This document shows positions 56,672-64,000 of a stretch of 64,000 bases of DNA, in pieces (within the stretch, counting starts at the first letter, position 1; every line of letters starts with the position of its first letter). Under the pieces are notes generated by a model. The model did no database searches. It saw only the letters and a program-made list of their open reading frames with translations, and was not told the DNA's origin. The DNA lies in assembly GCF_016595155.1 (NCBI RefSeq), contig NZ_JAENGP010000001.1, positions 186,001 through 250,000 of the forward strand, in the 5' to 3' direction. A program made the translations under genes and the position numbers. The DNA is from Advenella mandrilli (GTDB taxonomy: Bacteria > Pseudomonadota > Gammaproteobacteria > Burkholderiales > Burkholderiaceae_B).

Positions 56672-56707
56672 GCCATGGATAAATGCTTAAATGGATTTAT
56701 CCATGGC
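56672..56707. repeat. 13-bp perfect inverted repeat
   Basis: GCCATGGATAAAT pairs with ATTTATCCATGGC around a 10-base loop. There is no T-run, so it is not a clear terminator. Confidence 0.6.
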
Positions 56708-56741
56708 CGTTGAATGGTAGTCAACAGTACAAAACCTGCAG

Positions 56742-56776
56742 GCCATAAGCGGTTTGGCAACCGGTTATGGCTTTTT
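56742..56776 (+). terminator. rho-independent terminator
   Basis: GCCATAAGCGGTT pairs with AACCGGTTATGGC with one mismatch, and five T follow on the plus strand. It may serve the 70-residue gene and also block read-through into the small antisense gene. Confidence 0.7.
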
Positions 56777-56795
56777 GCTTTGCCTGCTTGGTCAT

Positions 56796-57002
56796 TTAGC
56801 GATTTTGGCTACCCGTAGAGCCCCGACGCGCTTGGTTTTGGTTACTGCCACCAATATGGGCTTCCCGGTCGCTACGGCTTTCTGGCGTTCGTTGGCCCTG
56901 ATTCAATTGGGTGGGGTTTTTTTTCCCTTGCTGGTTGGTGTCATTGCTGACTTTGCCGGTTTGTGGTTCTTGTTTATCGTTAGGGTTGGAATGAGACGTC
57001 AT
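56796..57002 (-). CDS. small hydrophilic hypothetical protein
   Basis: This 68-residue protein is rich in Asn, Gln, Ser, Gly and Arg, with the distinctive QRTPESRSDREAHIGGSNQ. I do not assign a family with confidence. Its ATG has a near-ideal AAGGAG six bases upstream. The overlapping plus-strand frame of 96 codons (56754-57044) has no ribosome site and is judged the shadow. It looks intrinsically disordered. Confidence 0.65.
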   Translation of the reverse strand: MTSHSNPNDKQEPQTGKVSNDTNQQGKKNPTQLNQGQRTPESRSDREAHIGGSNQNQARRGSTGSQNR

Positions 57003-57171
57003 AGTTTGCTCCTTGTGGTCAGAAACATCAATAATTTCATTTAACTATGTCAACGTTACAGCATGCATCTAGCGCCTGCAAGTATAAACATTAATTGATG
57101 CAATTTTGATTTTGATTTTTCCATGTAGGCTCTCCTTATGTTAAAAAGAATGATTAATAGGGAGCGCTTCA

Positions 57172-58080
57172 ATGGCAAAGAATAATATTGGCAAAAATAA
57201 TTTTTCAAAAATATATCGCGTTGAGAATGGCAGTAAATTTCAGCTCAAAGACTGGAAAACATCGTCTGATGAAAAAATTAACGAAGACGATGCCGAAGAT
57301 GAACTCAAGGAAATAGTTGAGGAAATTTCTGATTTGCAAAACGTTTTGTACGCCGATAATAAGTGGTCTTTATTACTGATTTTTCAGGCAATGGACGCAG
57401 CTGGAAAAGACTCTACCATCAAAAACATATTGTCAGGCGTTAACCCGCAAGGGTGCGAAGTTTATGCGTTTGCCCGTCCGTCAATAGAAGAGTTGGGGCA
57501 TGATTTTTTATGGCGCACCACTAAATGTTTGCCGCAACGGGGAAATATTGGTGTTTTCAATCGTTCTTACTATGAAGAAACCCTGGTTGCCAGAGTGCAC
57601 CCTGAATTGTTGAAAGCACAAAGCCTGCCCAATAATTTGCTTACCGAAAACATTTGGGAAGAACGCTTTGAAGATATTTGTGCTTTTGAAAAGCATATGG
57701 CCCGTAGCGGTACCAAGATCCTTAAGTTTTTCCTTCATCTGTCTCCGGAAGAACAAAAAGCAAGATTTATAGAGCGGATAGAAAACACCAGGAAAAACTG
57801 GAAGTTTGATAAAAATGATCTTTACGAGCGCAGTTTCTGGAAAAAGTACATGTATGCCTATGAAGAAACCATTAAGCATACGGCTTGTGAGCATGCACCC
57901 TGGTATGTAATTCCGGCAGACAATAAGGCTTACGCCAGGTTGGCAGTGGCTGACGCAGTACTATCTACCCTGAAAGATCTTGATTTGAAATATCCAACGT
58001 TAAGTAATGAAATTGTGGTGTCCCTGAAGTCTTACAAGGATAGTCTTAAGAAAGAAGAGTTGGATATTTACAAAATTTAA
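57172..58080 (+). CDS. ppk2: polyphosphate kinase 2 family protein
   Basis: This 302-residue protein transfers phosphate between polyphosphate and nucleotides. Walker A is in FQAMDAAGKDSTIKN (71-85), the Walker B area is NIGVFNRSYYEETLVARVHP, and lid-region arginines follow. The MDAAGKD form, and YAFARPSIEELGHDFLWRTT, resemble the AMP/ADP-phosphorylating (class III) PPK2 group, but the class cannot be settled by eye. GGGAGCG lies upstream of the ATG. It is alone in its unit. Confidence 0.9.
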   Translation: MAKNNIGKNNFSKIYRVENGSKFQLKDWKTSSDEKINEDDAEDELKEIVEEISDLQNVLYADNKWSLLLIFQAMDAAGKDSTIKNILSGVNPQGCEVYAFARPSIEELGHDFLWRTTKCLPQRGNIGVFNRSYYEETLVARVHPELLKAQSLPNNLLTENIWEERFEDICAFEKHMARSGTKILKFFLHLSPEEQKARFIERIENTRKNWKFDKNDLYERSFWKKYMYAYEETIKHTACEHAPWYVIPADNKAYARLAVADAVLSTLKDLDLKYPTLSNEIVVSLKSYKDSLKKEELDIYKI

Positions 58081-58291
58081 AGTTCAACCAGCTTAAAATC
58101 CAGTAGGGGTACACAGTGGGGGGGTAACTACTCTGATCAATAAGGGTGTTTTTAAACATAAAAATCCCGTTTATTGGCCGAGTATTTTTTCGTTTAACAT
58201 GATAGTAGGCAAGTGACGTATCTGTTATGGTTGAGTTTGGTACTTTAAAACCACAAAAAATAAAAATTTTTGTATAAAAACCCTGAAGGCC

Positions 58292-58320
58292 TTGTCACAT
58301 AGGCAAAATTGTTGCATAAT
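58292..58320 (+). promoter_or_regulatory. promoter of tRNA-Asn copy 1
   Basis: TTGTCA (58292-58297) and CATAAT (58315-58320) are 17 bases apart, 15 bases before the tRNA. Confidence 0.55.
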
Positions 58321-58335
58321 TTCATTCTTATTTGA

Positions 58336-58411
58336 TCCCCGATAGCTCAGACGGTAGAGCGACGGACTGTTAATCCGCAGGTCACTGGTTCGATCCCAGT
58401 TCGGGGAGCCA
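58336..58411 (+). tRNA. tRNA-Asn (GTT), copy 1
   Basis: This is a 76-base cloverleaf, TCCCCGA pairing with TCGGGGA, with anticodon GTT in GACTGTTAATC and encoded GCCA at the 3' end. Confidence 0.97.
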
Positions 58412-58416
58412 AATTT

Positions 58417-58446
58417 AAAATCCGCTTTATTTTTGCGGTTTTTTTA
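58417..58446 (+). terminator. terminator of tRNA-Asn copy 1
   Basis: CCGC (58422-58425) pairs with GCGG (58435-58438), extended by A/T pairs and followed by a long T-run. Confidence 0.6.
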
Positions 58447-58502
58447 TTCTTGGAAAACTAATTTCCAGAAATTTAAAAAGTTATATGTTGCTTGTCTTCG
58501 GC

Positions 58503-58532
58503 TTGCAATTTAATAGTTTTTATTGTTATAAT
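58503..58532 (+). promoter_or_regulatory. promoter of tRNA-Asn copy 2
   Basis: TTGCAA (58503-58508) and a consensus TATAAT (58527-58532) are 18 bases apart, 11 bases before the tRNA. Confidence 0.6.
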
Positions 58533-58543
58533 AGAAAACTTAT

Positions 58544-58619
58544 TCCCCGATAGCTCAGACGGTAGAGCGACGGACTGTTAATCCGCAGGTCACTGGTTCG
58601 ATCCCAGTTCGGGGAGCCA
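58544..58619 (+). tRNA. tRNA-Asn (GTT), copy 2
   Basis: This tRNA is identical over all 76 bases to copy 1 and again has encoded CCA. The flanking sequences differ from copy 1. Confidence 0.97.
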
Positions 58620-58625
58620 AAATTT

Positions 58626-58668
58626 AAAAAAAGCCGGCAATCATTCAATCATGATTGCCGGCTTTTTT
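58626..58668 (+). terminator. terminator of tRNA-Asn copy 2
   Basis: GCCGGCAATCA pairs perfectly with TGATTGCCGGC, extended by A-T pairs, then six T. Confidence 0.88.
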
Positions 58669-58984
58669 CTTGTCTGTTAAATGTCTCTTGTCTTTTAAAC
58701 ATCAATAATAAATTAAATCCAATTGGCGCTTAAGAGCAACGTCCTGTTCTCCCACTAAATTTTTCATTAATCGCTTAAATATGGTTTCTATTGAAATCAT
58801 ATTTGCATATTATTTTTTATTTTTTTTTTTGTTTTAAGAGAGTAATCACTCATTTTAAGACTTTAAAGTAGTCTTTTTTAGCATTTTTTATCAAATATTA
58901 GTTATTTTCTATTGGCTAGATAGCTATTTTTGTTTTAATATAGTTCGTGTAGAAATTAATTTAACACTAATCATTCGTGTCATT
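58669..58984. other. AT-rich control region upstream of the ectoine operon
   Basis: This 316-base gap has no gene. AAGACT pairs with AGTCTT (58857-58875). A possible promoter TTGGCT (58912-58917) - 18 bases - TAATAT (58936-58941) lies about 45 bases before the MarR gene. An operator for that regulator is expected here, but I could not identify it. Confidence 0.4.
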
Positions 58985-59524
58985 ATGAATTCAATAGAAT
59001 CAAGCTTGCAGTACGATTTACGCATTTTGCATGCGTTGCGCCGCATTACAAGGTCTATCGCCTTGCATTCGCGGCATTTGGCGTCGTATAGCAATATTAC
59101 GGCGCCACAGCTTATTTGCATGCGGGCGGTTGTGGCCAAAGGCCCCATTACTGCAACCGCCATCAGTCGTGAAATTCACGTCAGTCCCAGTACGGTTGTG
59201 GGCATCCTTGACCGCCTTGAAGACAAAGGCTTCATCAAACGTGAAAGAGGGCGCCAGGACAGGCGTACTGTGTTTATTACCGCTACCGAAGCAGGTGCTG
59301 AACTGGTTAAGAATACACCGTCTCCATTGCAGAAAAAACTGGCCGATGCGCTTAATGCGTTGCCGGAACTTGAGCAAGCCACCATCACGCTGTCGCTTGA
59401 ACGTATCGTGACACTAATGGAGGCCAGCGGTACAGAGCCTGCCGAGGTTCACAAAGAACCCGCCTCACCCATTCTGGATGTCCCCGTTGGTGGGGCTCAT
59501 CCTGAATCTGGAATTATGGTTTGA
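58985..59524 (+). CDS. ectR: MarR-family regulator of the ectoine operon (EctR-like)
   Basis: This 179-residue MarR protein has a winged helix-turn-helix at about 45-110 (ITATAISREIHVSPSTVVGI; the wing KRERGRQDRRTVFITATEAG) and flanking dimer helices. MarR-type EctR proteins are known to repress ectABC in several proteobacteria, and this one directly precedes ectA. The Pro-rich tail of about 30 residues is unusual but harmless. Its stop overlaps the ectA start. Confidence 0.88.
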   Translation: MNSIESSLQYDLRILHALRRITRSIALHSRHLASYSNITAPQLICMRAVVAKGPITATAISREIHVSPSTVVGILDRLEDKGFIKRERGRQDRRTVFITATEAGAELVKNTPSPLQKKLADALNALPELEQATITLSLERIVTLMEASGTEPAEVHKEPASPILDVPVGGAHPESGIMV

Positions 59525-60087
59525 CAACAACACGAACACCCAACTCCACACCCCCATTCCCTGAAACCCCATCTGCCTTGCCAGATGGCCTCGCAAGAGA
59601 AAACACAGCCCTGTTGCGGACCCCATGCAAGACCGATGGCTACGCCATTTATCAGCTAATCGCAAAGTGCCCGCCACTTGATCTTAATTCGGTGTATGCC
59701 TATTTGCTCCTGTGCGAGCACTTTTCAAATACCTGTGTTGTCGCCCAATCCGCGCATGGGCTGGATGGCTTTATTTCTGCCTACATTCATCCCACCCGGC
59801 AAGACGTTTTATTTGTCTGGCAGGTAGCTGTTCATGAGCGGGCACGCGGCCAAAGCCTGGGCGGGAAAATGCTGCAAAATCTCTTGCAGCGGCCTGAATT
59901 GGCCAACGTGAACTTTATAGAAACTACGGTTGGCCCAGACAATATTGCTTCGCGCAGTATGTTTGGCAGCCTGGCGCGAAAACTAAAGGCCAACGTGAAT
60001 GAAAGCGACTTGTTTGAGAAAAGCCTGTTTGGCCCCGAAGCGCATGAAGACGAGAAATTAATACGTATTGGGCCGTTTTTGGTTTAA
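59521..60087 (+). CDS. ectA: L-2,4-diaminobutyrate N-acetyltransferase
   Basis: This 188-residue GNAT enzyme acetylates L-2,4-diaminobutyrate, the second step to ectoine. LDLNSVYAYLLLCEHFSNTC and the acetyl-CoA region VAVHERARGQSLGGKML are typical. The start appears to be TTG at 59521, overlapping the regulator stop (TTGA). No other start lies before the conserved core. The first 30 residues are Pro/Thr-rich and poorly conserved. Confidence 0.93.
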   Translation: MTTTRTPNSTPPFPETPSALPDGLARENTALLRTPCKTDGYAIYQLIAKCPPLDLNSVYAYLLLCEHFSNTCVVAQSAHGLDGFISAYIHPTRQDVLFVWQVAVHERARGQSLGGKMLQNLLQRPELANVNFIETTVGPDNIASRSMFGSLARKLKANVNESDLFEKSLFGPEAHEDEKLIRIGPFLV

Positions 60088-60172
60088 TACTGCATCAACC
60101 GGCCAGCGGGCAGTTTGCGGCGGGCCGGTCATAGTAAGTGTTTTACATATCATGATTAAAAAGGAGAACATC

Positions 60173-61480
60173 ATGGATTTGAAAATATTTGACCGGATGG
60201 AGTCGGAGGTCCGAGGCTACATCCGGTCGTTTCCAGTTGTATTTAATAAGGCCAAAGGGTCGTTGTTATTTGATGAAACAGGTAGGGAATACGTTGATTT
60301 TTTCAGCGGTGCCGGTACCTTGAATTACGGTCACAACAATCCTGTACTTAAGCAAAAAATGATTGAATATCTGGAAACCGATGGCCTTGTCCACAGTCTG
60401 GATATGGCTACATGCGCCAAACAAACATTTCTTGAAACGGTTGATCGCGTTTTGCTTAAGCCCAGGAACTGGGAATACAAATTGCAATTTACCGGTCCAA
60501 CCGGCACTAATGCCGTCGAAGCGGCGCTTAAGCTGGCCCGTCAGGTTAAAGGACGCTCCAATATCATTTCATTTACCCATGGTTTTCATGGTGTTAGCGG
60601 TGGTTCGCTAGCTGTAACTGCGAATGAGAAATTCCGCAGGGCGGCTGGCGTTGCCCTGGCCAATACCACTTTCATGCCATTTGACGGTTATTTTGGTCCC
60701 GATGTAGACACCATTGTTTACCTTGAGAAAATGCTTGATGACGCCAGTAGCGGCCTGGATTTGCCGGCGGCCATTATTGTGGAAACCGTGCAGGGAGAAG
60801 GAGGCGTTAATGTTGCCAGCTGGCGTTGGCTTAAAGAGCTGGAAAAGCTTTGTCGCCGTTACGATATGCTGTTAATTGTGGATGATATCCAGGTGGGTTG
60901 CGGCAGAACTGGCAATTTCTTCAGCTTTGAAACGGCCGGTATTCGCCCCGATATTATTACCCTGTCCAAATCTTTGTCTGGTTTTGGCTTGCCCATGTCA
61001 TTGGTGCTTATCAAGCCAGAGCTGGATATCTGGAAACCTGGTGCCCATAGCGGTACTTTCAGGGGCAATAATCTGGCTTTTGTTACGGCAGCGCAAACGC
61101 TTGACAGCTATTGGGCCAAGGATGACTTTGCCCGCAATACCATTCGTAAAGAACGACTGGTACGTGACTGGCTGGAAAATATCGTACACAGCTTTCCCGG
61201 TGCTGATTTAAGCGTGCGTGGAAGAGGCCTGATCCAGGGGTTGGTGTTCGAAGGCAGACCTGAACTGGCTAATAAAGTAGTCAAAAAAGCGTTTGGCCAT
61301 GGTTTGGTCATAGAAACTTCGGGTGCGCGTGATGAGGTGCTGAAAATTCTTCCGGCCTTGACGATCGAAGACGAAATTCTGATTCGTGGGCTGGAAATTA
61401 TCGAGCGCAGTGTAACGGAAGTATTAAAAAACCAGGGTATTAATGCCCAGGTATTGAAATTTGGAGGAATAAGGAAATGA
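60173..61480 (+). CDS. ectB: diaminobutyrate-2-oxoglutarate transaminase
   Basis: This 435-residue PLP enzyme makes diaminobutyrate from aspartate semialdehyde, with glutamate as amino donor. It starts with the typical [20 protein letters not shown]. The PLP-site lysine is in [19 protein letters not shown], and [16 protein letters not shown] binds the cofactor phosphate. AAGGAG lies eight bases before the ATG at 60173, so the in-frame extension to 60068 is rejected. The stop overlaps ectC (ATGA). Confidence 0.96.
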   Translation: MDLKIFDRMESEVRGYIRSFPVVFNKAKGSLLFDETGREYVDFFSGAGTLNYGHNNPVLKQKMIEYLETDGLVHSLDMATCAKQTFLETVDRVLLKPRNWEYKLQFTGPTGTNAVEAALKLARQVKGRSNIISFTHGFHGVSGGSLAVTANEKFRRAAGVALANTTFMPFDGYFGPDVDTIVYLEKMLDDASSGLDLPAAIIVETVQGEGGVNVASWRWLKELEKLCRRYDMLLIVDDIQVGCGRTGNFFSFETAGIRPDIITLSKSLSGFGLPMSLVLIKPELDIWKPGAHSGTFRGNNLAFVTAAQTLDSYWAKDDFARNTIRKERLVRDWLENIVHSFPGADLSVRGRGLIQGLVFEGRPELANKVVKKAFGHGLVIETSGARDEVLKILPALTIEDEILIRGLEIIERSVTEVLKNQGINAQVLKFGGIRK

Positions 61481-61872
61481 TTGTCAAGAATGTGAAAGAT
61501 GTGATTGGTACCAAGGAAGAAGTGGTTACCGAAAACTGGTTGAGCCGTCGTGTGTTATTGAAAAAAGACGGCATGGGATTCTCATTTCATGAAACAGTTA
61601 TTTTTCCGGGTACCGAAACACATATTCACTATCAGAACCACTTGGAAGCCGTATGGTGTGTTGAAGGTGACGGTGAAATTGAAACCGTGGCTGATGGCAA
61701 AAAATACGCCTTGGGCCCAGGGGTGGTTTATGCACTGGATCAACATGACGAGCACTGGCTGCGTGGCGGTAAAGAACCCTTGCGGGTGATCTGCGTTTTC
61801 AACCCACCGCTGACGGGCCTTGAAGTGCATGATGAAGAAGGTGTTTACCCATTGGTGACTGATACCGTTTAA
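61477..61872 (+). CDS. ectC: L-ectoine synthase
   Basis: This 131-residue cupin cyclises N-gamma-acetyl-diaminobutyrate to ectoine with iron. The expected metal residues Y52, E57 and H93 are present ([30 protein letters not shown]). It is coupled to ectB by a four-base overlap, and ectD follows 12 bases later. Confidence 0.96.
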   Translation: MIVKNVKDVIGTKEEVVTENWLSRRVLLKKDGMGFSFHETVIFPGTETHIHYQNHLEAVWCVEGDGEIETVADGKKYALGPGVVYALDQHDEHWLRGGKEPLRVICVFNPPLTGLEVHDEEGVYPLVTDTV

Positions 61873-61884
61873 TGGGAGGATGCA

Positions 61885-62817
61885 ATGATAACCACATCTA
61901 TGACTGATCTTTATGCTTCACGTACCAGTAGCACGGCAGCTATTATGGCCAGAAATGAGCCCGTGGTATGGAATGACGGCAATTACGCAAATGCGCTTTC
62001 GGCAGGGCAACTGAACGCTTACCAGCGCGATGGCTTTCTGTTAATTGAAAATGTCTTTACACCGGAAGAGGTTGCGGCTTTGCTCAAAGAGGTTGTCCGC
62101 ATGAGCAAGGATGAATCTATTGCCGGCATGGATGAGGCCATTACAGAGCCGGGCAGTGATGCCGTGCGTTCCATTTTCAAGGTACATGCCTTGAATGCGT
62201 CTATTAGCCGCCTTGCCCGTGACCCGCGACTTATTCATGTGGCAAGGCAAATCCTGGGTTCGGAAGTATACATCCACCAATCCCGGGCCAACCTTAAACC
62301 GGGATTTACCGGCAAGGAGTTTTATTGGCATTCAGACTTTGAAACCTGGCACGTGGAAGACGGCATGCCGACAATGCGTGCGTTAAGCTGTTCTGTGTTG
62401 CTGACTGATAATAATGAATGCAATGGTCCGCTAATGCTGGTGCCGGGCTCACAGATGCAATTTATTTCATGTGTTGGTGAAACACCGGGTGAGCATTACA
62501 AACAGTCGCTTAAAAAACAGCAATATGGGGTGCCAGATCCACTTACCTTAAGCTTGCTGGTAGAGCAGGGCGGTATTAAGACCATGCAAGCCAAGGCCGG
62601 TTCGGTGGTGTTTTTTGACTGCAATACCATGCATGGATCAAGCAGCAATATATCTCCCTGGCCAAGGTCAAACGTATTCATGGTGTATAACAGTGTTGAA
62701 AATACGCTTGAGCAGCCCAGGTATGGCTTGGCACCACGGCCTGAGTATATTGCCACACGATCGGATTTTTCAGCACTGGAACCGTTAGACAGTGTTAACA
62801 GCCAGACACCGTTCTAG
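61885..62817 (+). CDS. ectD: ectoine hydroxylase
   Basis: This 310-residue Fe(II)/2-oxoglutarate dioxygenase converts ectoine to 5-hydroxyectoine. The iron triad is H149 and D151 in FYWHSDFETWHVEDG and H250 in NTMHGSSSN. The 2-oxoglutarate arginine lies in the following PRSNVF. GGGAGGATGCA precedes the ATG. Its presence shows the host makes hydroxyectoine and needs oxygen for the last step. Confidence 0.95.
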   Translation: MITTSMTDLYASRTSSTAAIMARNEPVVWNDGNYANALSAGQLNAYQRDGFLLIENVFTPEEVAALLKEVVRMSKDESIAGMDEAITEPGSDAVRSIFKVHALNASISRLARDPRLIHVARQILGSEVYIHQSRANLKPGFTGKEFYWHSDFETWHVEDGMPTMRALSCSVLLTDNNECNGPLMLVPGSQMQFISCVGETPGEHYKQSLKKQQYGVPDPLTLSLLVEQGGIKTMQAKAGSVVFFDCNTMHGSSSNISPWPRSNVFMVYNSVENTLEQPRYGLAPRPEYIATRSDFSALEPLDSVNSQTPF

Positions 62818-62885
62818 TTGGCATTGAAGTTTTCTTGCCATTGGACAATGGTGAGTGTTGGCGATGGTTATTCGGCTTAAACAGG

Positions 62886-62939
62886 AATCCGGCACACAGG
62901 GCGTTCATGCATTGCATGCCTGGTGTGCCGGATTTTTTT
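62886..62939 (+). terminator. terminator of the ectoine operon
   Basis: AATCCGGCACAC pairs with GTGTGCCGGATT around a 25-base loop, followed by seven T. Confidence 0.82.
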
Positions 62940-63093
62940 GTCTGGAATATGCTTTCACTGTTCTCAGTAATGCTTAAAACTCAAAAGTCCCGGCTGGACG
63001 GTGTCATCACGGCCATGTAAAATCTGCTTATATTTTCGTTCAATTCGTAACTAACTCTTCCTTAAGTTGCTACGATCAGACAAGGCTTCATTA

Positions 63094-64000
63094 ATGACAG
63101 ACCGTGTAAACACAGACTTACCCCAACAGTTGTCCCCCACAGACTGGCATACCTTAACACCCGGCCAGGTAGAGCAAATGTTGCAAACTGGCAGAGGCGG
63201 CCTGGCACAAGAAGAGGCCCGGCAGCGCTTAACGAAATATGGTTTCAACCGTTTGGCACCGCCCAAAAAACGCGGGCCGCTGCTACGCTTTCTGCTGCAG
63301 TTTCATAACCTTCTGCTGTATGTCATGATGGGTGCTGCGGTTATCACGGCTTCGCTTGGTTACTGGATAGATACTGGCGTGCTGATGATGGCGGTGGTGC
63401 TTAATGCCATTATTGGTTTTATCCAGGAAGGCAAGGCGGAATCGGCACTGGATGCCATCCGCGATATGCTCTCCCCACACGCTACGGTCATCCGGGACGG
63501 CCAGCACCATGACATTGACGCTGGCGATCTGGTGCCCGGCGACATGGTGGCTCTTGTCTCGGGAGACCGGGTGCCTGCTGACTTACGTCTGATTAATGTA
63601 CGAGACCTGCGTATTGAAGAGGCTGCCCTGACTGGCGAATCCCTGCCGGTAGAAAAAAATACAGAAACTGCCGAGCCCGATACGCCTTTGGGTGACCGTT
63701 ATGGCATGGCTTATTCGGGCACGCTGGTTATTTATGGCAAGGCGGTAGGGGTGGTGGTGGCAACCGGCGCCCAAACAGAGCTGGGTAAAATCAACCAGAT
63801 GCTGTCAGAAATTCGTAACCTGGCAACACCCCTGCTACGCAAGGTGGATTATTTCGCCCGTCAACTGGCCTTCTTTATTCTGGGTTTGTCGGCACTGACT
63901 TTTGTTCTGGGCACGTTATGGCGCGGGCACAGTCCCCAGGACATGTTCATGATGGTTGTGGCGTTAACCGCTTCTGCCATACCTGAAGGCTTGCCAGCCA
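63094..64000 (+). CDS. type II P-type cation-transporting ATPase (3' end cut by window edge)
   Basis: The frame from the ATG at 63094 is open to the right edge (302 codons). The N-terminal cation-ATPase domain (TPGQVEQMLQTGRGGLAQEE) is followed by two membrane helices and the actuator domain with LTGESLPVEK. Membrane helices 3 and 4 end in IPEGLPA, the ion-site motif of Ca2+- or Na+-type (IIA/IID) pumps. The phosphorylation motif DKTGT would lie just beyond the window. AAGG lies before the start. The ion cannot be decided from this part. Confidence 0.92.
   Translation, partial: MTDRVNTDLPQQLSPTDWHTLTPGQVEQMLQTGRGGLAQEEARQRLTKYGFNRLAPPKKRGPLLRFLLQFHNLLLYVMMGAAVITASLGYWIDTGVLMMAVVLNAIIGFIQEGKAESALDAIRDMLSPHATVIRDGQHHDIDAGDLVPGDMVALVSGDRVPADLRLINVRDLRIEEAALTGESLPVEKNTETAEPDTPLGDRYGMAYSGTLVIYGKAVGVVVATGAQTELGKINQMLSEIRNLATPLLRKVDYFARQLAFFILGLSALTFVLGTLWRGHSPQDMFMMVVALTASAIPEGLPA

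Noticed and set aside
56754-57044. 96-codon hydrophobic plus-strand frame
   Set aside because: It starts inside a terminator stem without a ribosome site and is antisense to a better-supported small gene.
60068-60172. N-terminal extension of EctB into the end of ectA
   Set aside because: The conserved EctB start [10 protein letters not shown] at 60173 has a strong AAGGAG, and the extension is unlike any EctB.
58336-62939. Ectoine operon as an island bounded by tRNA-Asn repeats
   Set aside because: Both tRNA-Asn copies lie on the same side of the operon, and I saw no tRNA-Asn 3' fragment or integrase up to the right edge of the window.

Overview
The window reads as a chromosomal segment of a betaproteobacterium of the order Burkholderiales, most likely Alcaligenaceae. 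The evidence is the gene order prpD-mdh-GntR-sdhCDAB-sdhE-gltA, the fused malic enzyme maeB lying divergent to odhAB-lpd, the phaC-phaB-phaR block, and the rimP-nusA-infB-rbfA-truB-typA order. Base composition looks moderate (roughly 45-50% G+C by eye, not computed). No rRNA, insertion sequence, prophage or CRISPR array is visible. The genus cannot be named from this sequence.

Region by region: 1-17.4 kb is a central-carbon block. It holds prpD (cut by the left edge), mdh, a GntR/UTRA regulator, succinate dehydrogenase with its FAD assembly factor, citrate synthase, a DoxX-like membrane protein, malic enzyme, and the 2-oxoglutarate dehydrogenase complex (E1, E2, E3). 17.4-26.2 kb runs zapE, trpS and then a ddpXABCDF set for uptake and hydrolysis of D-Ala-D-Ala, overlapping an Atm1-type ABC exporter (to 27.9 kb). 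28-35.5 kb carries tex, a DinG/YoaA-type helicase, bamD, rluD and pgeF. 35.6-38.7 kb holds phaC, phaB and phaR for polyhydroxybutyrate. 38.7-41.5 kb has an uncharacterised FemAB/GNAT-like gene, a CobW-type G3E GTPase and ssb.

41.6-53.1 kb is an information-processing block: two copies of initiator tRNA-fMet inside a 127-bp near-perfect direct repeat, scpB, rluB, and then rimP-nusA-infB-rbfA-truB-typA behind a structured leader with a terminator directly before rimP. 53.4-56.1 kb is a small copper-delivery cluster (DUF2946-like protein, SCO1/SenC, a secreted PCuAC protein and a second, membrane-anchored PCuAC protein), with an FNR/Anr-like box upstream. 56.1-58.7 kb holds an AT-rich gap with DnaA-box-like words, two very small genes, a PPK2-type polyphosphate kinase and two identical tRNA-Asn genes. 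58.9-62.8 kb is an ectoine/5-hydroxyectoine operon (MarR regulator, ectA, ectB, ectC, ectD). The right edge cuts a type II P-type cation ATPase.

I found no clear new multi-gene system. The items most worth a second look are the structured odhA leader, the rimP leader attenuator, the copper cluster with its unusual anchored PCuAC protein and possible oxygen control, the tandem-heptamer operator candidate between mdh and its GntR neighbour, the initiator-tRNA duplication, the TrpRS with an extra C-terminal domain, and the divergent gene pair whose start codons are one base apart. All family assignments come from reading the sequence; no database search was run.
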